DNA of 64,000 nucleotides. It comes from Rhodoferax bucti (GTDB lineage Bacteria > Pseudomonadota > Gammaproteobacteria > Burkholderiales > Burkholderiaceae_C). The stretch lies in the NCBI RefSeq assembly GCF_005876985.1, contig NZ_VAHD01000001.1, forward strand, positions 62,001 through 126,000. The letters run 5' to 3'. A model generated the notes under the pieces. It did no database searches, was not told where the DNA came from, and saw only the letters and a list, made by a program, of their open reading frames with translations. The translations under genes were made by a program, and so were the position numbers. Shown here piece after piece: positions 54,764 through 63,099 of the stretch (its first letter is position 1; the number at the start of each line of letters is the position of its first letter).

Positions 54764-55726
54764 CTATTGAACCACGGCCCGCGCGGTGGCCGGCGAACCC
54801 GCCTCGTATTTGCGCCACACCCGGCGCAGGTCGCGCGCAGAGGCAAAGCCGCAAGCCTCGGCCACCCGCTCCACCGGCAAGCCTTGGCGGGCCAGCAGCT
54901 CTTTGGCGCGGGCAATGCGCAGTTGCTGCTGGTACACCACCACGCTGATGCCGGTGTGCTGGGCAAACAGACGGGTGAGGTGGCGCGGACTCACGCAGGC
55001 CACGTCGGCCAGCTCGCTCAAGGTCCAGTTGCGCTGGGGCTCGCGGGCCACCGCGTCTTGCGCGCGGTGCACGGCCGGGTGCATGTGGTTGCGGTGCGCC
55101 AGCCACGGCGACATTTGCGGGTCATGCGTGCCGCGGCGCTGGTACATCACCAGCCGGCGGGCCACGCGCGCGGCCAGCTCGGCACCGGCCTCTTGCTCGA
55201 TCAGGTAGAGCGCGAGGTCAATGCCGGTGGTGATGCCGGCACTGGTAAGCACACCGCCTTCGTCCACAAAAATGCGATCGGCCACCACCTGCGCGCGCGG
55301 GGCCAGCGCCTGCAAATCGGCAATCAGGGTGTGGTGGGTGGTGCAGTGCCGCCCGTCCAAACACCCCGCTTGTGCAAGCAGCAAGGCGCCCGAGCATATG
55401 CTGGCCATGCGGGTGCCCTGCGGCACAGCGCGCAGCCACTGCACCACCGAGCGGGCGGCGTCGGTGGCGTAGTCCACCGCCTCGTTGCTGTTACCCACCA
55501 CCAGCACCAGGCTGCGCGCAGCCAAGGTGGCGGGCAATGCCTCCAGCCCCGTAAGGCCGGTGCCCAAGGACGTGGCGATGTCGCCCTGCGGGCCGCAGGC
55601 GTGCAAGGCAATCGGCGCACCCATATCGCGCGCCATGCGCAAGGCCTCGGCCGGGCCGGCGTAGTCCAGCATCAGCACATTGGGCGTGAGCACCAGGTAA
55701 ATGTGGAGCGCAGGCACCTCGCTCAT
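54764..55726 (-). CDS. GlxA-type regulator: DJ-1/PfpI domain plus AraC HTH
   Basis: 320 aa. N-terminal DJ-1/PfpI-like ligand domain (LVLTPNVLMLDYAGPAEALR near 13, Cys-containing MASICSGALLLAQAGCLDGR near 105). C-terminal AraC double HTH (LSELADVACVSPRHLTRLFA near 238, VERVAEACGFASARDLRRVW near 285). GlxA family. Starts in an ATGA overlap with the EamA stop; may control this cluster. Confidence 0.9.
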   Translation of the reverse strand: MSEVPALHIYLVLTPNVLMLDYAGPAEALRMARDMGAPIALHACGPQGDIATSLGTGLTGLEALPATLAARSLVLVVGNSNEAVDYATDAARSVVQWLRAVPQGTRMASICSGALLLAQAGCLDGRHCTTHHTLIADLQALAPRAQVVADRIFVDEGGVLTSAGITTGIDLALYLIEQEAGAELAARVARRLVMYQRRGTHDPQMSPWLAHRNHMHPAVHRAQDAVAREPQRNWTLSELADVACVSPRHLTRLFAQHTGISVVVYQQQLRIARAKELLARQGLPVERVAEACGFASARDLRRVWRKYEAGSPATARAVVQ

Positions 55727-56655
55727 GGCTGTGTACGGCGCCCCAGCAGGCGCTCCACCAGTGGCCCGCCAAACACATTGAGCAGCAGGCCCGCCATCAG
55801 CAGCGCGCCCCCGGCAAAGTGCACCGGCCGCAGGGCCTCACCAAACACCACCCAGCCCGTCGTCAAGCCCACCACCGGCACCAGCAAAGTGAATGGTGCC
55901 ACGCGGTTGGTGGCGTAGCGCGACATCAGGTGCGTCCACAAGCCGTAGCCCAGCAAGGTGGCAATCCAGGCCAGGTAGGCGATGGCTGCAAAGGTGCCCC
56001 AACCGATGTGCGCAAGCGCGGTGGCGATGGCCTCCGGCCCCTCCAGCCCCCACGACAAGGCCAGAAACGGCAGCGGCGGCACCAGGCTGGCCCACACCAC
56101 AAAAGCCAACTGGTTCATGGGGCCGTAGCGGCTCACCGTGCGGGTCACGATATTGCCGCAAGCCCACATGACCGCCGCAGCCACCGTGAGCAAAAAGCCC
56201 AACAAGGGCATGGACACACTGCCCGCCGGCCCGCCAGCGGCACTGCCAATCAGCACCAGGCCACAAGCCGCCAGCAGCAAGCCTGCCATCTGGTTGGCCT
56301 GCCAACGCTCCTTGAGCCACCATGCGGCCAACAACAGCGTAAAGAAGGATTGCGACTGCAGCACCAGCGACGCCAGCCCCGAGGGCATGCCCACATGAAT
56401 CGCAGTAAACAAAAACGCAAACTGCCCCACCGAAATGGTGAGGCCATAGGCCAGGTACCAGCGCAGCGGCACCTTGGGCGGCTTGAACAGCAGCACCGCC
56501 GGAAACGCCGCCAGCGCAAAGCGCAAGGCCCCCAGCAACAAAGGCGGCACGCCGACCACGCCCACCTTGATCACCGCAAAGTTCACCCCCCACACCAGAA
56601 TGACCAGCAAGGCCAGCCCCAGATCCTTGGGGCGCATGGGTGCAGCGGCGCTCAT
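55723..56655 (-). CDS. EamA/DMT transporter
   Basis: 310 aa, ten hydrophobic segments, two EamA halves. LALLVILVWGVNFAVIKVGV near the N-terminus is the family opening; GMPSGLASLVLQSQSFFTLL near 87 and VAPFTLLVPVVGLTTGWVVF near 253. Overlaps DUF1272 and AraC genes by ATGA on either side, so the genes are translationally coupled. Confidence 0.88.
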   Translation of the reverse strand: MSAAAPMRPKDLGLALLVILVWGVNFAVIKVGVVGVPPLLLGALRFALAAFPAVLLFKPPKVPLRWYLAYGLTISVGQFAFLFTAIHVGMPSGLASLVLQSQSFFTLLLAAWWLKERWQANQMAGLLLAACGLVLIGSAAGGPAGSVSMPLLGFLLTVAAAVMWACGNIVTRTVSRYGPMNQLAFVVWASLVPPLPFLALSWGLEGPEAIATALAHIGWGTFAAIAYLAWIATLLGYGLWTHLMSRYATNRVAPFTLLVPVVGLTTGWVVFGEALRPVHFAGGALLMAGLLLNVFGGPLVERLLGRRTQP

Positions 56656-56921
56656 GCAGAGGCTCCCGGGCCGGGTTTCACCACGGTGCAGCCCTGGGGT
56701 TTGAACACCCGTTCGGCAGACGGCGGGTTGTGGGCCAGCTTGGCCGCCGGGCGCACCGGGCGGCGCACCAGCTCGCCACCACAGTTGGGGCAGGTGCCCT
56801 GCAAATGGGTGTCAGCGCAGTCCGCGCAAAAAGTGCACTCAAACGAGCAGATGCGGGCATTCAGGGCGGCGGGCGGCAAATCGGTGTTGCAGCATTCGCA
56901 GTTGGGGCGGAGTTGGAGCAT
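56652..56921 (-). CDS. DUF1272 cysteine-rich protein
   Basis: 89 aa from ATG 56921. MLQLRPNCECCNTDLPP followed by ICSFECTFCADCADTHLQGT and CPNCGGELVRRP, the DUF1272 zinc-binding pattern (nine or more Cys in about 50 residues). C-terminal extension after RRPVRPAAK. Function unknown; the gene is often found beside transporters and regulators. Confidence 0.88.
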   Translation of the reverse strand: MLQLRPNCECCNTDLPPAALNARICSFECTFCADCADTHLQGTCPNCGGELVRRPVRPAAKLAHNPPSAERVFKPQGCTVVKPGPGASA

Positions 56922-56934
56922 GGTGGGGGTCCGG

Positions 56935-57507
56935 TTATAGGCCAGAGGATAGTCCGGCCAAGCAGGCATCCACCGTGAGGATGCGGGCAAACCGGTCTTG
57001 CAACACCAGTTCGGTGCGGGTGGTGATGTCTTCGGCGCTGAAGGTGCGCCCGCTGCCGGCGTGGGTCATGGGGAAGGTGAGTGTGGCCTCGGACACAAAG
57101 TCCACCGTGTAGCCCAGGTCGGCCCCCACGCGGGCGGTGGTCTCACAGCACTGCTCGGTGCGGATGCCGCAAATGATGAGCTGGCCCACCCCTTGGCGGC
57201 GCAGCCACAAGTCCAGGCCGGTGTCGGTAAAGGCGTTGTGGGTGTGCTTGTCAAAACGCACATCCGGGTCCGCCGGCAGCCAAAGCAGTGGCTTGACCCA
57301 ACCCGAGTCTTCGCGAAACGGCCCGGCCTGCCCCACATGAAAGATGTGCACCACCGGCACACCCGCGGCACGGCAACCCGCCTCCAAACGCAAGAGCGCA
57401 GCCTCAAACGGGGCATGAATGCCCTGCGACCAGAAGGGCATTTGCGTGAACGATTGCTGCACATCTATGACGATAAGCGCAGGCTTCAGGGTAGATACGG
57501 AGGACAT
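56935..57507 (-). CDS. Isochorismatase-family hydrolase
   Basis: 190 aa from ATG 57507 (AAGGTGTCCTTCC upstream gives a plausible ribosome-binding site). Catalytic Asp in ALIVIDVQQSFTQMPFW near 12, Lys in FDKHTHNAFTDTGLD near 98, Cys in IICGIRTEQCCETTARVG near 125. Nicotinamidase-like cysteine hydrolase; substrate not defined. First gene of the minus-strand cluster with DUF1272, EamA, GlxA, MFS and NlpC genes. Confidence 0.87.
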   Translation of the reverse strand: MSSVSTLKPALIVIDVQQSFTQMPFWSQGIHAPFEAALLRLEAGCRAAGVPVVHIFHVGQAGPFREDSGWVKPLLWLPADPDVRFDKHTHNAFTDTGLDLWLRRQGVGQLIICGIRTEQCCETTARVGADLGYTVDFVSEATLTFPMTHAGSGRTFSAEDITTRTELVLQDRFARILTVDACLAGLSSGL

Positions 57508-57621
57508 GGAAGGACACCTTTTATTAAGCAATGCCTGAATGCTAGCGCTCACGCTGTATGCGCGAAAGCACATCCATCGCCACAAACAGGACAAAAACCG
57601 CCAACAATGCGAATGCACGCT

Positions 57622-57659
57622 CCACCCCGGAATAGTAGCCCCCCTCTATTCCGGGGTGG
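57622..57659. promoter_or_regulatory. Strong 14-bp stem-loop upstream of acyl-CoA ligase
   Basis: Perfect stem CCACCCCGGAATAG (57622-57635) with its complement (57646-57659) and a 10-nt C-rich loop. No T-run on either strand, so not a standard terminator. Lies in the 229-bp divergent gap, 78 bp before the ligase ATG. Could be an operator or a 5'-UTR structure. Confidence 0.6.
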
Positions 57660-57736
57660 CATGGTCGCGCAAAGCGCTCATTTGCACGCAAAAGCCAAGA
57701 CAATGCAAAAAACAACCCATAAAAAGGAGACAAAAG

Positions 57737-59419
57737 ATGGCTCAAGCCAAACTCATGCTGGACTACGTCTACAGCCACGAGACCGCCCACGCGGACCAGA
57801 TTTTTCTGACCCAGCCCACCGGAGGCGGCCAGGTGGTGGACTACACCTGGAAGCAGACCATGGACCAGGCCCGCCGCATGGCGGCCCACCTCAAGGCACA
57901 AAACTTGGAGCCGGGTGCGCGGGTGGCCATCCTGTCCAAAAACTGCGCCCACTTCATCATGGCCGAGCTGGCCATCTGGATGGCGGGCTGCACCACGGTG
58001 GCCATCTTCCCCACCGAAACGGCCGACACCGTGCGCTATGTGCTGGAGCACAGCGAGGTCAGCCTGCTGTTTGTGGGCAAGCTCGATACCTTTGACCAGC
58101 AGCAGCCCGGCATTCCTGCGGGCCTGCCCCTGATTGCCTTCCCGCTCGCCCCGAAAAACAGCTACGAGAGCTGGGACGCCATCACCGCCCGCACCAAGCC
58201 GTTGACCGGCAAACCCACCCGGGGCGGCACGGACATCGCCATCCTGATGTACACCTCCGGCTCCACCGGCCAGCCCAAAGGCGTGATGCACAGCTTTGAG
58301 CGCATCACCGCGGCGGCCGAGGGCATCAACAACGACACCAAAAACCGCATCGGCGCCAACACCCGCAACCGCATGCTGTCTTACCTGCCGCTGGCGCACG
58401 TGTTTGAGCGGGCGTGGGTGGAGTCCGCCTCGCTGGTCAATGGCGATACGCAGTTGTTCTTTGCCGAGTCGCTGGACACCTTTATCCAGGACCTGAACCG
58501 CGCCAAGCCGATCACCTTTATCTCAGTGCCGCGCCTGTGGCTCAAGTTCCAGCAGGGCGTGTTCGCCAAAATGCCGCCCAAAAAGCTGGACCGGCTACTG
58601 AGCATCCCCATCCTGGGCAAGATCGTGGGCCGCAAGGTGCTCAAGGGCCTGGGCCTGGACCACGCCTTGCTGGCCGGCAGCGGCTCCGCGCCCATTCCGG
58701 CCGAGCTGATCGCCTGGTACCGCCGCCTGGGGCTGAACCTGATTGAGGGTTACGCCATGACGGAGGACTTTGCCTACTCGCACAACTCCACCGACAAGAT
58801 CAACGCCCCCGGCTGCGTGGGCGTGCCGCTGGCCGGCGTGCAAGTGCGCATCAGCGAAGAAGGCGAGGTGTTGATTAAGTCGCCCGGCCAGTTTGTGGGC
58901 TACTACAAGCGCCCCGACCTGGACGCCGAGGTGTTCACCGAGGACGGCTTCTTCCGCACCGGCGACAAGGGCGAGCGCCGCGCCGATGGCCTGCTCAAGC
59001 TCACCGGCCGGGTGAAAGAGCTGTTCAAAACCTCCAAAGGCAAGTACGTGGCGCCCGCCCCGATCGAGAACCGCCTGAACGCCTGCCCCCGCATTGAAAC
59101 CAGCATGGTGTCCGGCGTGGGCCAGCCCTCGGCCTACGCCATCGTGGTGCTGGCCGAGACCGTGCGCCCGCAAGTGAAGGCGGACCCCGCCTTCAAAGCG
59201 GAGGTCCATGCCGAACTGGAGCAACTGCTCGACGCCGTGAACGCCGAGCTGCCGGACTACGAAAGGCTGCAGATGCTGGTCGTGGCCCCGGAGCCATGGT
59301 CGATTGAAAACGGCATGCTGACCCCCACCATGAAAATCAAGCGCGCCCGCATTGAATCCGCCGTGGAGCCGCAACTGGCAAGCTGGTACACCGGCAAAGA
59401 CAAAGTGCGCTGGGCCTGA
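57737..59419 (+). CDS. AMP-dependent long-chain acyl-CoA synthetase
   Basis: 560 aa from ATG 57737 with a strong ribosome-binding site (AAAAGGAGAC); the open frame extends 66 codons upstream without coding character. ANL-superfamily motifs: ILMYTSGSTGQPKGVMH near 172, LPLALAHVFERAW-type segment SYLPLAHVFERAWVESASL near 220, EGYAMTEDFAYSHNSTDK near 335, FFRTGDKGERRADGLLKLTG near 407, and KTSKGKYVAPAPIENRL near 433. Activates fatty acids via acyl-AMP to acyl-CoA. FadD15-like. Followed by a terminator. Confidence 0.9.
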   Translation: MAQAKLMLDYVYSHETAHADQIFLTQPTGGGQVVDYTWKQTMDQARRMAAHLKAQNLEPGARVAILSKNCAHFIMAELAIWMAGCTTVAIFPTETADTVRYVLEHSEVSLLFVGKLDTFDQQQPGIPAGLPLIAFPLAPKNSYESWDAITARTKPLTGKPTRGGTDIAILMYTSGSTGQPKGVMHSFERITAAAEGINNDTKNRIGANTRNRMLSYLPLAHVFERAWVESASLVNGDTQLFFAESLDTFIQDLNRAKPITFISVPRLWLKFQQGVFAKMPPKKLDRLLSIPILGKIVGRKVLKGLGLDHALLAGSGSAPIPAELIAWYRRLGLNLIEGYAMTEDFAYSHNSTDKINAPGCVGVPLAGVQVRISEEGEVLIKSPGQFVGYYKRPDLDAEVFTEDGFFRTGDKGERRADGLLKLTGRVKELFKTSKGKYVAPAPIENRLNACPRIETSMVSGVGQPSAYAIVVLAETVRPQVKADPAFKAEVHAELEQLLDAVNAELPDYERLQMLVVAPEPWSIENGMLTPTMKIKRARIESAVEPQLASWYTGKDKVRWA

Positions 59420-59438
59420 GCCGGCCATGTGAATGCGG

Positions 59439-59458
59439 AGGGCCTTCGGGCCCTTTTT
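59439..59458 (+). terminator. UUCG-loop terminator
   Basis: AGGGCC-TTCG-GGCCCT with a T-run (59454-59458). Ends the acyl-CoA ligase transcript before the rpoH promoter. Confidence 0.9.
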
Positions 59459-59517
59459 GCTTTTTGGGGCCTTTACAAAACTTCATCCGATTCGGTGCAG
59501 GGGTATTGAACTTCCCG

Positions 59518-59544
59518 TTAGCACTCGCCTCTTACGAGTGCTAA
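59518..59544. promoter_or_regulatory. CIRCE element (HrcA operator) upstream of rpoH
   Basis: Perfect match to the CIRCE consensus: TTAGCACTC-N9-GAGTGCTAA. A -10-like TAATAT (59542-59547) overlaps its right arm, and ATG of rpoH follows 29 bp later. Established knowledge: HrcA binds CIRCE and represses until heat stress. Confidence 0.96.
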
Positions 59545-59573
59545 TATTGAATCCGAACACAAGGAGGTTCTAC

Positions 59574-60515
59574 ATGTCCGCATTGATCGCTGCTCCCCGC
59601 ACCGCCCTGGCCACGGCCAATCCGTGGTCTTTGGTGCCGCCACTGGGGAACCTGGACGCCTATATTTCTGCGGCCAACCGCCTGCCCATGCTCACGCTGG
59701 AAGAAGAGCAGGAGTACGCCCGCAAGTTCAAGAATGAGAACGACCTGGAAGCTGCCGGTAAGTTAGTGCTCTCTCACTTGCGTTTGGTGGTGTCGGTGGC
59801 GCGCCAATACCTGGGCTACGGTCTGCCCCACGGCGACCTGATCCAGGAGGGCAACGTGGGCCTGATGAAGGCCGTCAAACGCTTCGACCCCGACCAAGGC
59901 GTGCGCTTGGTGAGCTACGCGCTGCACTGGATCAAGGCCGAGATCCACGAATACATCCTGAAAAACTGGCGCATGGTGAAGGTGGCGACCACCAAAGCCC
60001 AGCGCAAGCTATTTTTCAACCTGCGCTCCATGAAGCAACGCTTCAAGGGCGAAGACGCTGCCGCCGATCTGGACACCCACCGCGACACGCTCAACCCCGA
60101 GCAGGTGAACACCATGGCACGCGAGTTGAACGTGAAGCCCGAAGAAGTCCTGGAGATGGAAGCACGCCTGGCCGGTGGCGACGTGCTGCTGGACCCCAGC
60201 CCCTCGGAAGATGGCGAAGACGCCTTCGGCCCGATTGCCTACCTGACCGACACCAACCACGAGCCGGTCGCCATGATCGAAGCGCGCCAGCGCGATGTGC
60301 TGGCCACCGACGGCATCGCCACCGCCTTGGCCAGCCTGGACGAGCGCAGCCGCCGCATTGTGGAAGAGCGCTGGCTCAAGGTGAACGATGACAACTCCGG
60401 CGGCATGACGCTGCACGACCTGGCCGCCGAATATGGCGTGAGCGCCGAGCGCATCCGCCAGATCGAAGTGGCCGCCATGAAGAAGATGAAAACGGCCCTC
60501 GCAGCCTACGCCTGA
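59574..60515 (+). CDS. rpoH: RNA polymerase sigma-32 factor RpoH
   Basis: Heat-shock sigma factor, 313 aa from ATG 59574 (AAGGAGGTTC upstream). Region 2: VLSHLRLVVSVARQYLGYGL, HGDLIQEGNVGLMKAVKRFD and VRLVSYALHWIKAEIHEYIL. RpoH box QRKLFFNLR near residue 145. Region 4: TLHDLAAEYGVSAERIRQIE near the C-terminus. Directs transcription of chaperone and protease genes. The CIRCE element upstream implies HrcA control of the sigma factor itself. Confidence 0.97.
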   Translation: MSALIAAPRTALATANPWSLVPPLGNLDAYISAANRLPMLTLEEEQEYARKFKNENDLEAAGKLVLSHLRLVVSVARQYLGYGLPHGDLIQEGNVGLMKAVKRFDPDQGVRLVSYALHWIKAEIHEYILKNWRMVKVATTKAQRKLFFNLRSMKQRFKGEDAAADLDTHRDTLNPEQVNTMARELNVKPEEVLEMEARLAGGDVLLDPSPSEDGEDAFGPIAYLTDTNHEPVAMIEARQRDVLATDGIATALASLDERSRRIVEERWLKVNDDNSGGMTLHDLAAEYGVSAERIRQIEVAAMKKMKTALAAYA

Positions 60516-60553
60516 TCGCGCGGCGGTAGACGCCGCCCGACTTCACGCACAAT

Positions 60554-60585
60554 GCCCCTGCCGGCCCCGCCTGCAGGGGCTTTTT
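60554..60585 (+). terminator. rpoH terminator
   Basis: GCCCCTGC (60554-60561) pairs with GCAGGGGC (60573-60580), 11-nt loop, then TTTTT. It ends only 17 bp before the next start codon. Confidence 0.85.
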
Positions 60586-60601
60586 CTTGGACCCAGAGCT
60601 G

Positions 60602-61597
60602 ATGACCCACACACGCCGCACCGCTGCAGTCGCTATGCTTTCCATAGCTGCTTGCGCACTACCTATGGGCGCTAGCGCCCAAAAAGCACCTCAAACTGCC
60701 GCATGGCCGACCAAGCCGGTGCGCATCATTGTCGGCTTTCCGGGCGGGTCCTCGCCGGACCTGACAGCCCGCGCCTTTGCCGAGCCGCTCTCCAAAGCCC
60801 TGGGCCAACCGGTGATTGTGGAAAACAAAGTGGGCGCCGCCGGCAACATCGCCGCCGATGCGGTGGCCAAGGCCACCGATGACCACACCCTCGGGCTGAT
60901 GATCAACGGCAACATGACGATTGCCAAGCTGCTCAACCCCAAACTGAGCTACGACCCGCTGAAGGACCTGACGCCGGTGAGCCTGCTGGGCGTGTCGCCC
61001 CTAGTGCTCGCCGCCCCCGTCAGCGCACCGGGCGCGACTGCCGCAGAGTTTTTGGCTGCGGCCCGTGCGTCCGGCGACAAGTGGAACTACGGCACCCCCG
61101 GCGTGGGCACCGTGGGCCATTTGGGCATGGAGTTGCTCAAGGCCAAGGCGCGCATAGCCCCCTTGCATGTGCCCTACGCGGGTTATCCGCAAGTGGCCAC
61201 CGCCATGATCGCGGGCGACTTGCAGCTCAGCCTGCTGCCCCCTGCCCTGGCTTCGGCCCAAATCAAGGCCGGCAAGCTCAAAGCCATCGGCATTACGGCC
61301 AGCGTGCGCAGTGCGTTGGTGCCCGACATTCCCAGCCTGTCGGAGGCGGGGGTGAAAGACCTAAACCTGGAGATCTGGAACGCGGTGGCCGCCCCCAACA
61401 GCCTGCCCAAGCCGGTGGTGGCGCGCTTGTCGGCGCTGTTCAGCGAGATTGCGCGCAGCCCCGAGATGCGCCAAAAGATGTTCCAGCAGGGCTGGACGGT
61501 GCAAGGCACCTCTGCCGAGGGTTTGGCCAACCGGGTGAAGGCGGACACCACTTTGCTGGGCGGCATCATTGCCCAGCAAAACATCAAAACCGACTGA
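60602..61597 (+). CDS. Bug/TctC-family periplasmic binding protein
   Basis: 331 aa from ATG 60602. Signal peptide RTAAVAMLSIAACALPMGASAQ; its core is encoded by a palindromic element (60632-60688). Mature domain: PVRIIVGFPGGSSPDLTARA near 35, VIVENKVGAAGNIAADAVAK near 68, WNYGTPGVGTVGHLGMELLK near 160. Bug proteins bind small carboxylates for tripartite transport or sensing; ligand unknown and no TctAB genes adjacent. Abuts the convergent SCO gene. Confidence 0.9.
   Translation: MTHTRRTAAVAMLSIAACALPMGASAQKAPQTAAWPTKPVRIIVGFPGGSSPDLTARAFAEPLSKALGQPVIVENKVGAAGNIAADAVAKATDDHTLGLMINGNMTIAKLLNPKLSYDPLKDLTPVSLLGVSPLVLAAPVSAPGATAAEFLAAARASGDKWNYGTPGVGTVGHLGMELLKAKARIAPLHVPYAGYPQVATAMIAGDLQLSLLPPALASAQIKAGKLKAIGITASVRSALVPDIPSLSEAGVKDLNLEIWNAVAAPNSLPKPVVARLSALFSEIARSPEMRQKMFQQGWTVQGTSAEGLANRVKADTTLLGGIIAQQNIKTD
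60632..60688 (+). repeat. 57-nt palindromic element, copy F (signal peptide of Bug protein)
   Basis: Sense copy encoding AMLSIAACALPMGASAQKA, the hydrophobic core and cleavage site of the Bug signal peptide. Same frame as copies B, D and G. Confidence 0.85.
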
Positions 61598-62206
61598 TCA
61601 GGACGGCTTCAGCAACTGCTGAATGTCGGCCGCCAGCACCTTGGCGCCACTGCCGTAGCGGGTGAAAAGGCGCAAGTTGCCTTGGGTGTCGTAGATGTAG
61701 CTGCCAGCCGAGTGGTCCATGGTGTAGCTGGTGTCGGTTTTGCCGTTGACCCGCTTGTAGTAGACCTTGAAGTCTTTGGCCAAAGCTTCCAGCTTCTCGG
61801 GCGTGGTGTAAAGCGCCAGGAAGGTGGGGTCGAAATTCTCCATGTAGCCCTTGAGCACTTCAGGCGTATCGCGGGCAGGGTCGACCGTGACAAACAGGCC
61901 CTGCAGCTTGTCGCCATCCGCACCCAGCGCCTTCTTCACCTCTGCCAGCTCCGCCATGGACGTGGGGCACACATCCGGGCACTGGGTGTAGCCGAAGAAC
62001 ATGACCACGACCTTGCCCTTGAAGTCGCCCAGGTGGCGGACTTTGCCGTTGTGGTCAGTCAGCTCAAAGTCTTTGGCGTAACTGGCGCCGGTGATGTCTA
62101 CCGAGGCAAACGAGGGCTTGGCTTCCGAGCAAGCACTCAATAGGCCTCCAGCGCTCGCCAGTATTGCGCCAGCAGCTATGAATTGAATAGCAGAACGTTT
62201 GTTCAT
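61598..62206 (-). CDS. SCO1/SenC copper chaperone, lipoprotein
   Basis: 202 aa. Lipoprotein signal ([13 protein letters not shown], lipobox LSAC near 23), thioredoxin-like SCO fold with copper ligands in [20 protein letters not shown] (CxxxC near 75) and the distal His in [15 protein letters not shown] near 165. Delivers copper to the CuA centre of cytochrome c oxidase. Overlaps ctaB by ATGA. Its signal peptide core is encoded by a palindromic element. Confidence 0.93.
   Translation of the reverse strand: MNKRSAIQFIAAGAILASAGGLLSACSEAKPSFASVDITGASYAKDFELTDHNGKVRHLGDFKGKVVVMFFGYTQCPDVCPTSMAELAEVKKALGADGDKLQGLFVTVDPARDTPEVLKGYMENFDPTFLALYTTPEKLEALAKDFKVYYKRVNGKTDTSYTMDHSAGSYIYDTQGNLRLFTRYGSGAKVLAADIQQLLKPS
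62135..62191 (-). repeat. 57-nt palindromic element, copy G (signal peptide of SCO)
   Basis: Sense copy encoding [19 protein letters not shown] at the SCO N-terminus. Arms GCTAT/ATAGC and GCGC...GCGCTGGAGGCC are kept. Same frame as copies B, D and F. Confidence 0.85.
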
Positions 62207-63099
62207 AAGAGGTAATGGTCCAGCAGCAGCGCTGCAAAAAGCACGCTCAAATGGATGAGCGAAAAGCGGAAGGTGGCGCGCGCCAGTTCATCCGAGTAGT
62301 TGCGCAACAAGCGCACCGCGTACCAGCAAAAACCCAGACACAGCCCCACAGCCACCACCAGGTAGAGCCAGTGACTCATGCCGTAGATGAAGGGCAGCAG
62401 GCAGGCGGCCAGCAGCATAAAGGTGTAGAGCAGGATTTGCAGGCGGGTGAACTCGCTGCCATGGGTGACCGGCAACATGGGCAGGCCGGACTTGCGGTAG
62501 TCCTCTACCCGGTACAGCGCCAGCGCCCAGAAGTGCGGTGGTGTCCACAAAAAGATGATCAAGAACAGAATCAGCGCTTCGGGCCCGACGTCCCCGGTCA
62601 TGGCGGACCAGCCCAGCACGGGCGGCATGGCCCCCGAGGCGCCGCCGATCACGATGTTTTGGGGCGTGAGTGGCTTGAGGATCACGGTGTAGACCACCGC
62701 ATAGCCCACGAAGGTGGCAAAGGTCAGCCACATGGTGAGCGGGTTGACCCAAAAGTACAAAATGGCCGAACCGGCCGCGCACAAGAGTGCGGAAAACACC
62801 AGCGTCTGCGTGTCGCTCAACTCGCCGCGGGCCGTGGGCCTCCACGAGGTGCGCTTCATCTTGGCATCAATGCCTTTTTCTACGATGCAGTTGAAGGCGG
62901 CAGCGGCACCCGCCACAAGATAAATGCCAAGGCAGGCAACGGCGGCCAGCATCACCTGCGCCCCGGTGGGTGCGCCGGGCACGGCCAGCACCATGCCGAT
63001 CAGGGCGCAAAACACAATCAACTGGATGACGCGCGGCTTGGTCAGCGCATGGAATTGAGCCAGCACAGAGGGCTTGGGGACTGCTTCATTCAGGGTCAT
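62203..63099 (-). CDS. ctaB: Protoheme IX farnesyltransferase CtaB/CyoE
   Basis: 298 aa from ATG 63099; overlaps the ctaA end by 4 bp. UbiA-family heme O synthase: [20 protein letters not shown] (first prenyl-binding motif, about residues 69-88) and [20 protein letters not shown] (second, near 190), with about nine membrane segments. Converts heme B to heme O, the substrate of CtaA. Confidence 0.95.
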   Translation of the reverse strand: MTLNEAVPKPSVLAQFHALTKPRVIQLIVFCALIGMVLAVPGAPTGAQVMLAAVACLGIYLVAGAAAAFNCIVEKGIDAKMKRTSWRPTARGELSDTQTLVFSALLCAAGSAILYFWVNPLTMWLTFATFVGYAVVYTVILKPLTPQNIVIGGASGAMPPVLGWSAMTGDVGPEALILFLIIFLWTPPHFWALALYRVEDYRKSGLPMLPVTHGSEFTRLQILLYTFMLLAACLLPFIYGMSHWLYLVVAVGLCLGFCWYAVRLLRNYSDELARATFRFSLIHLSVLFAALLLDHYLL

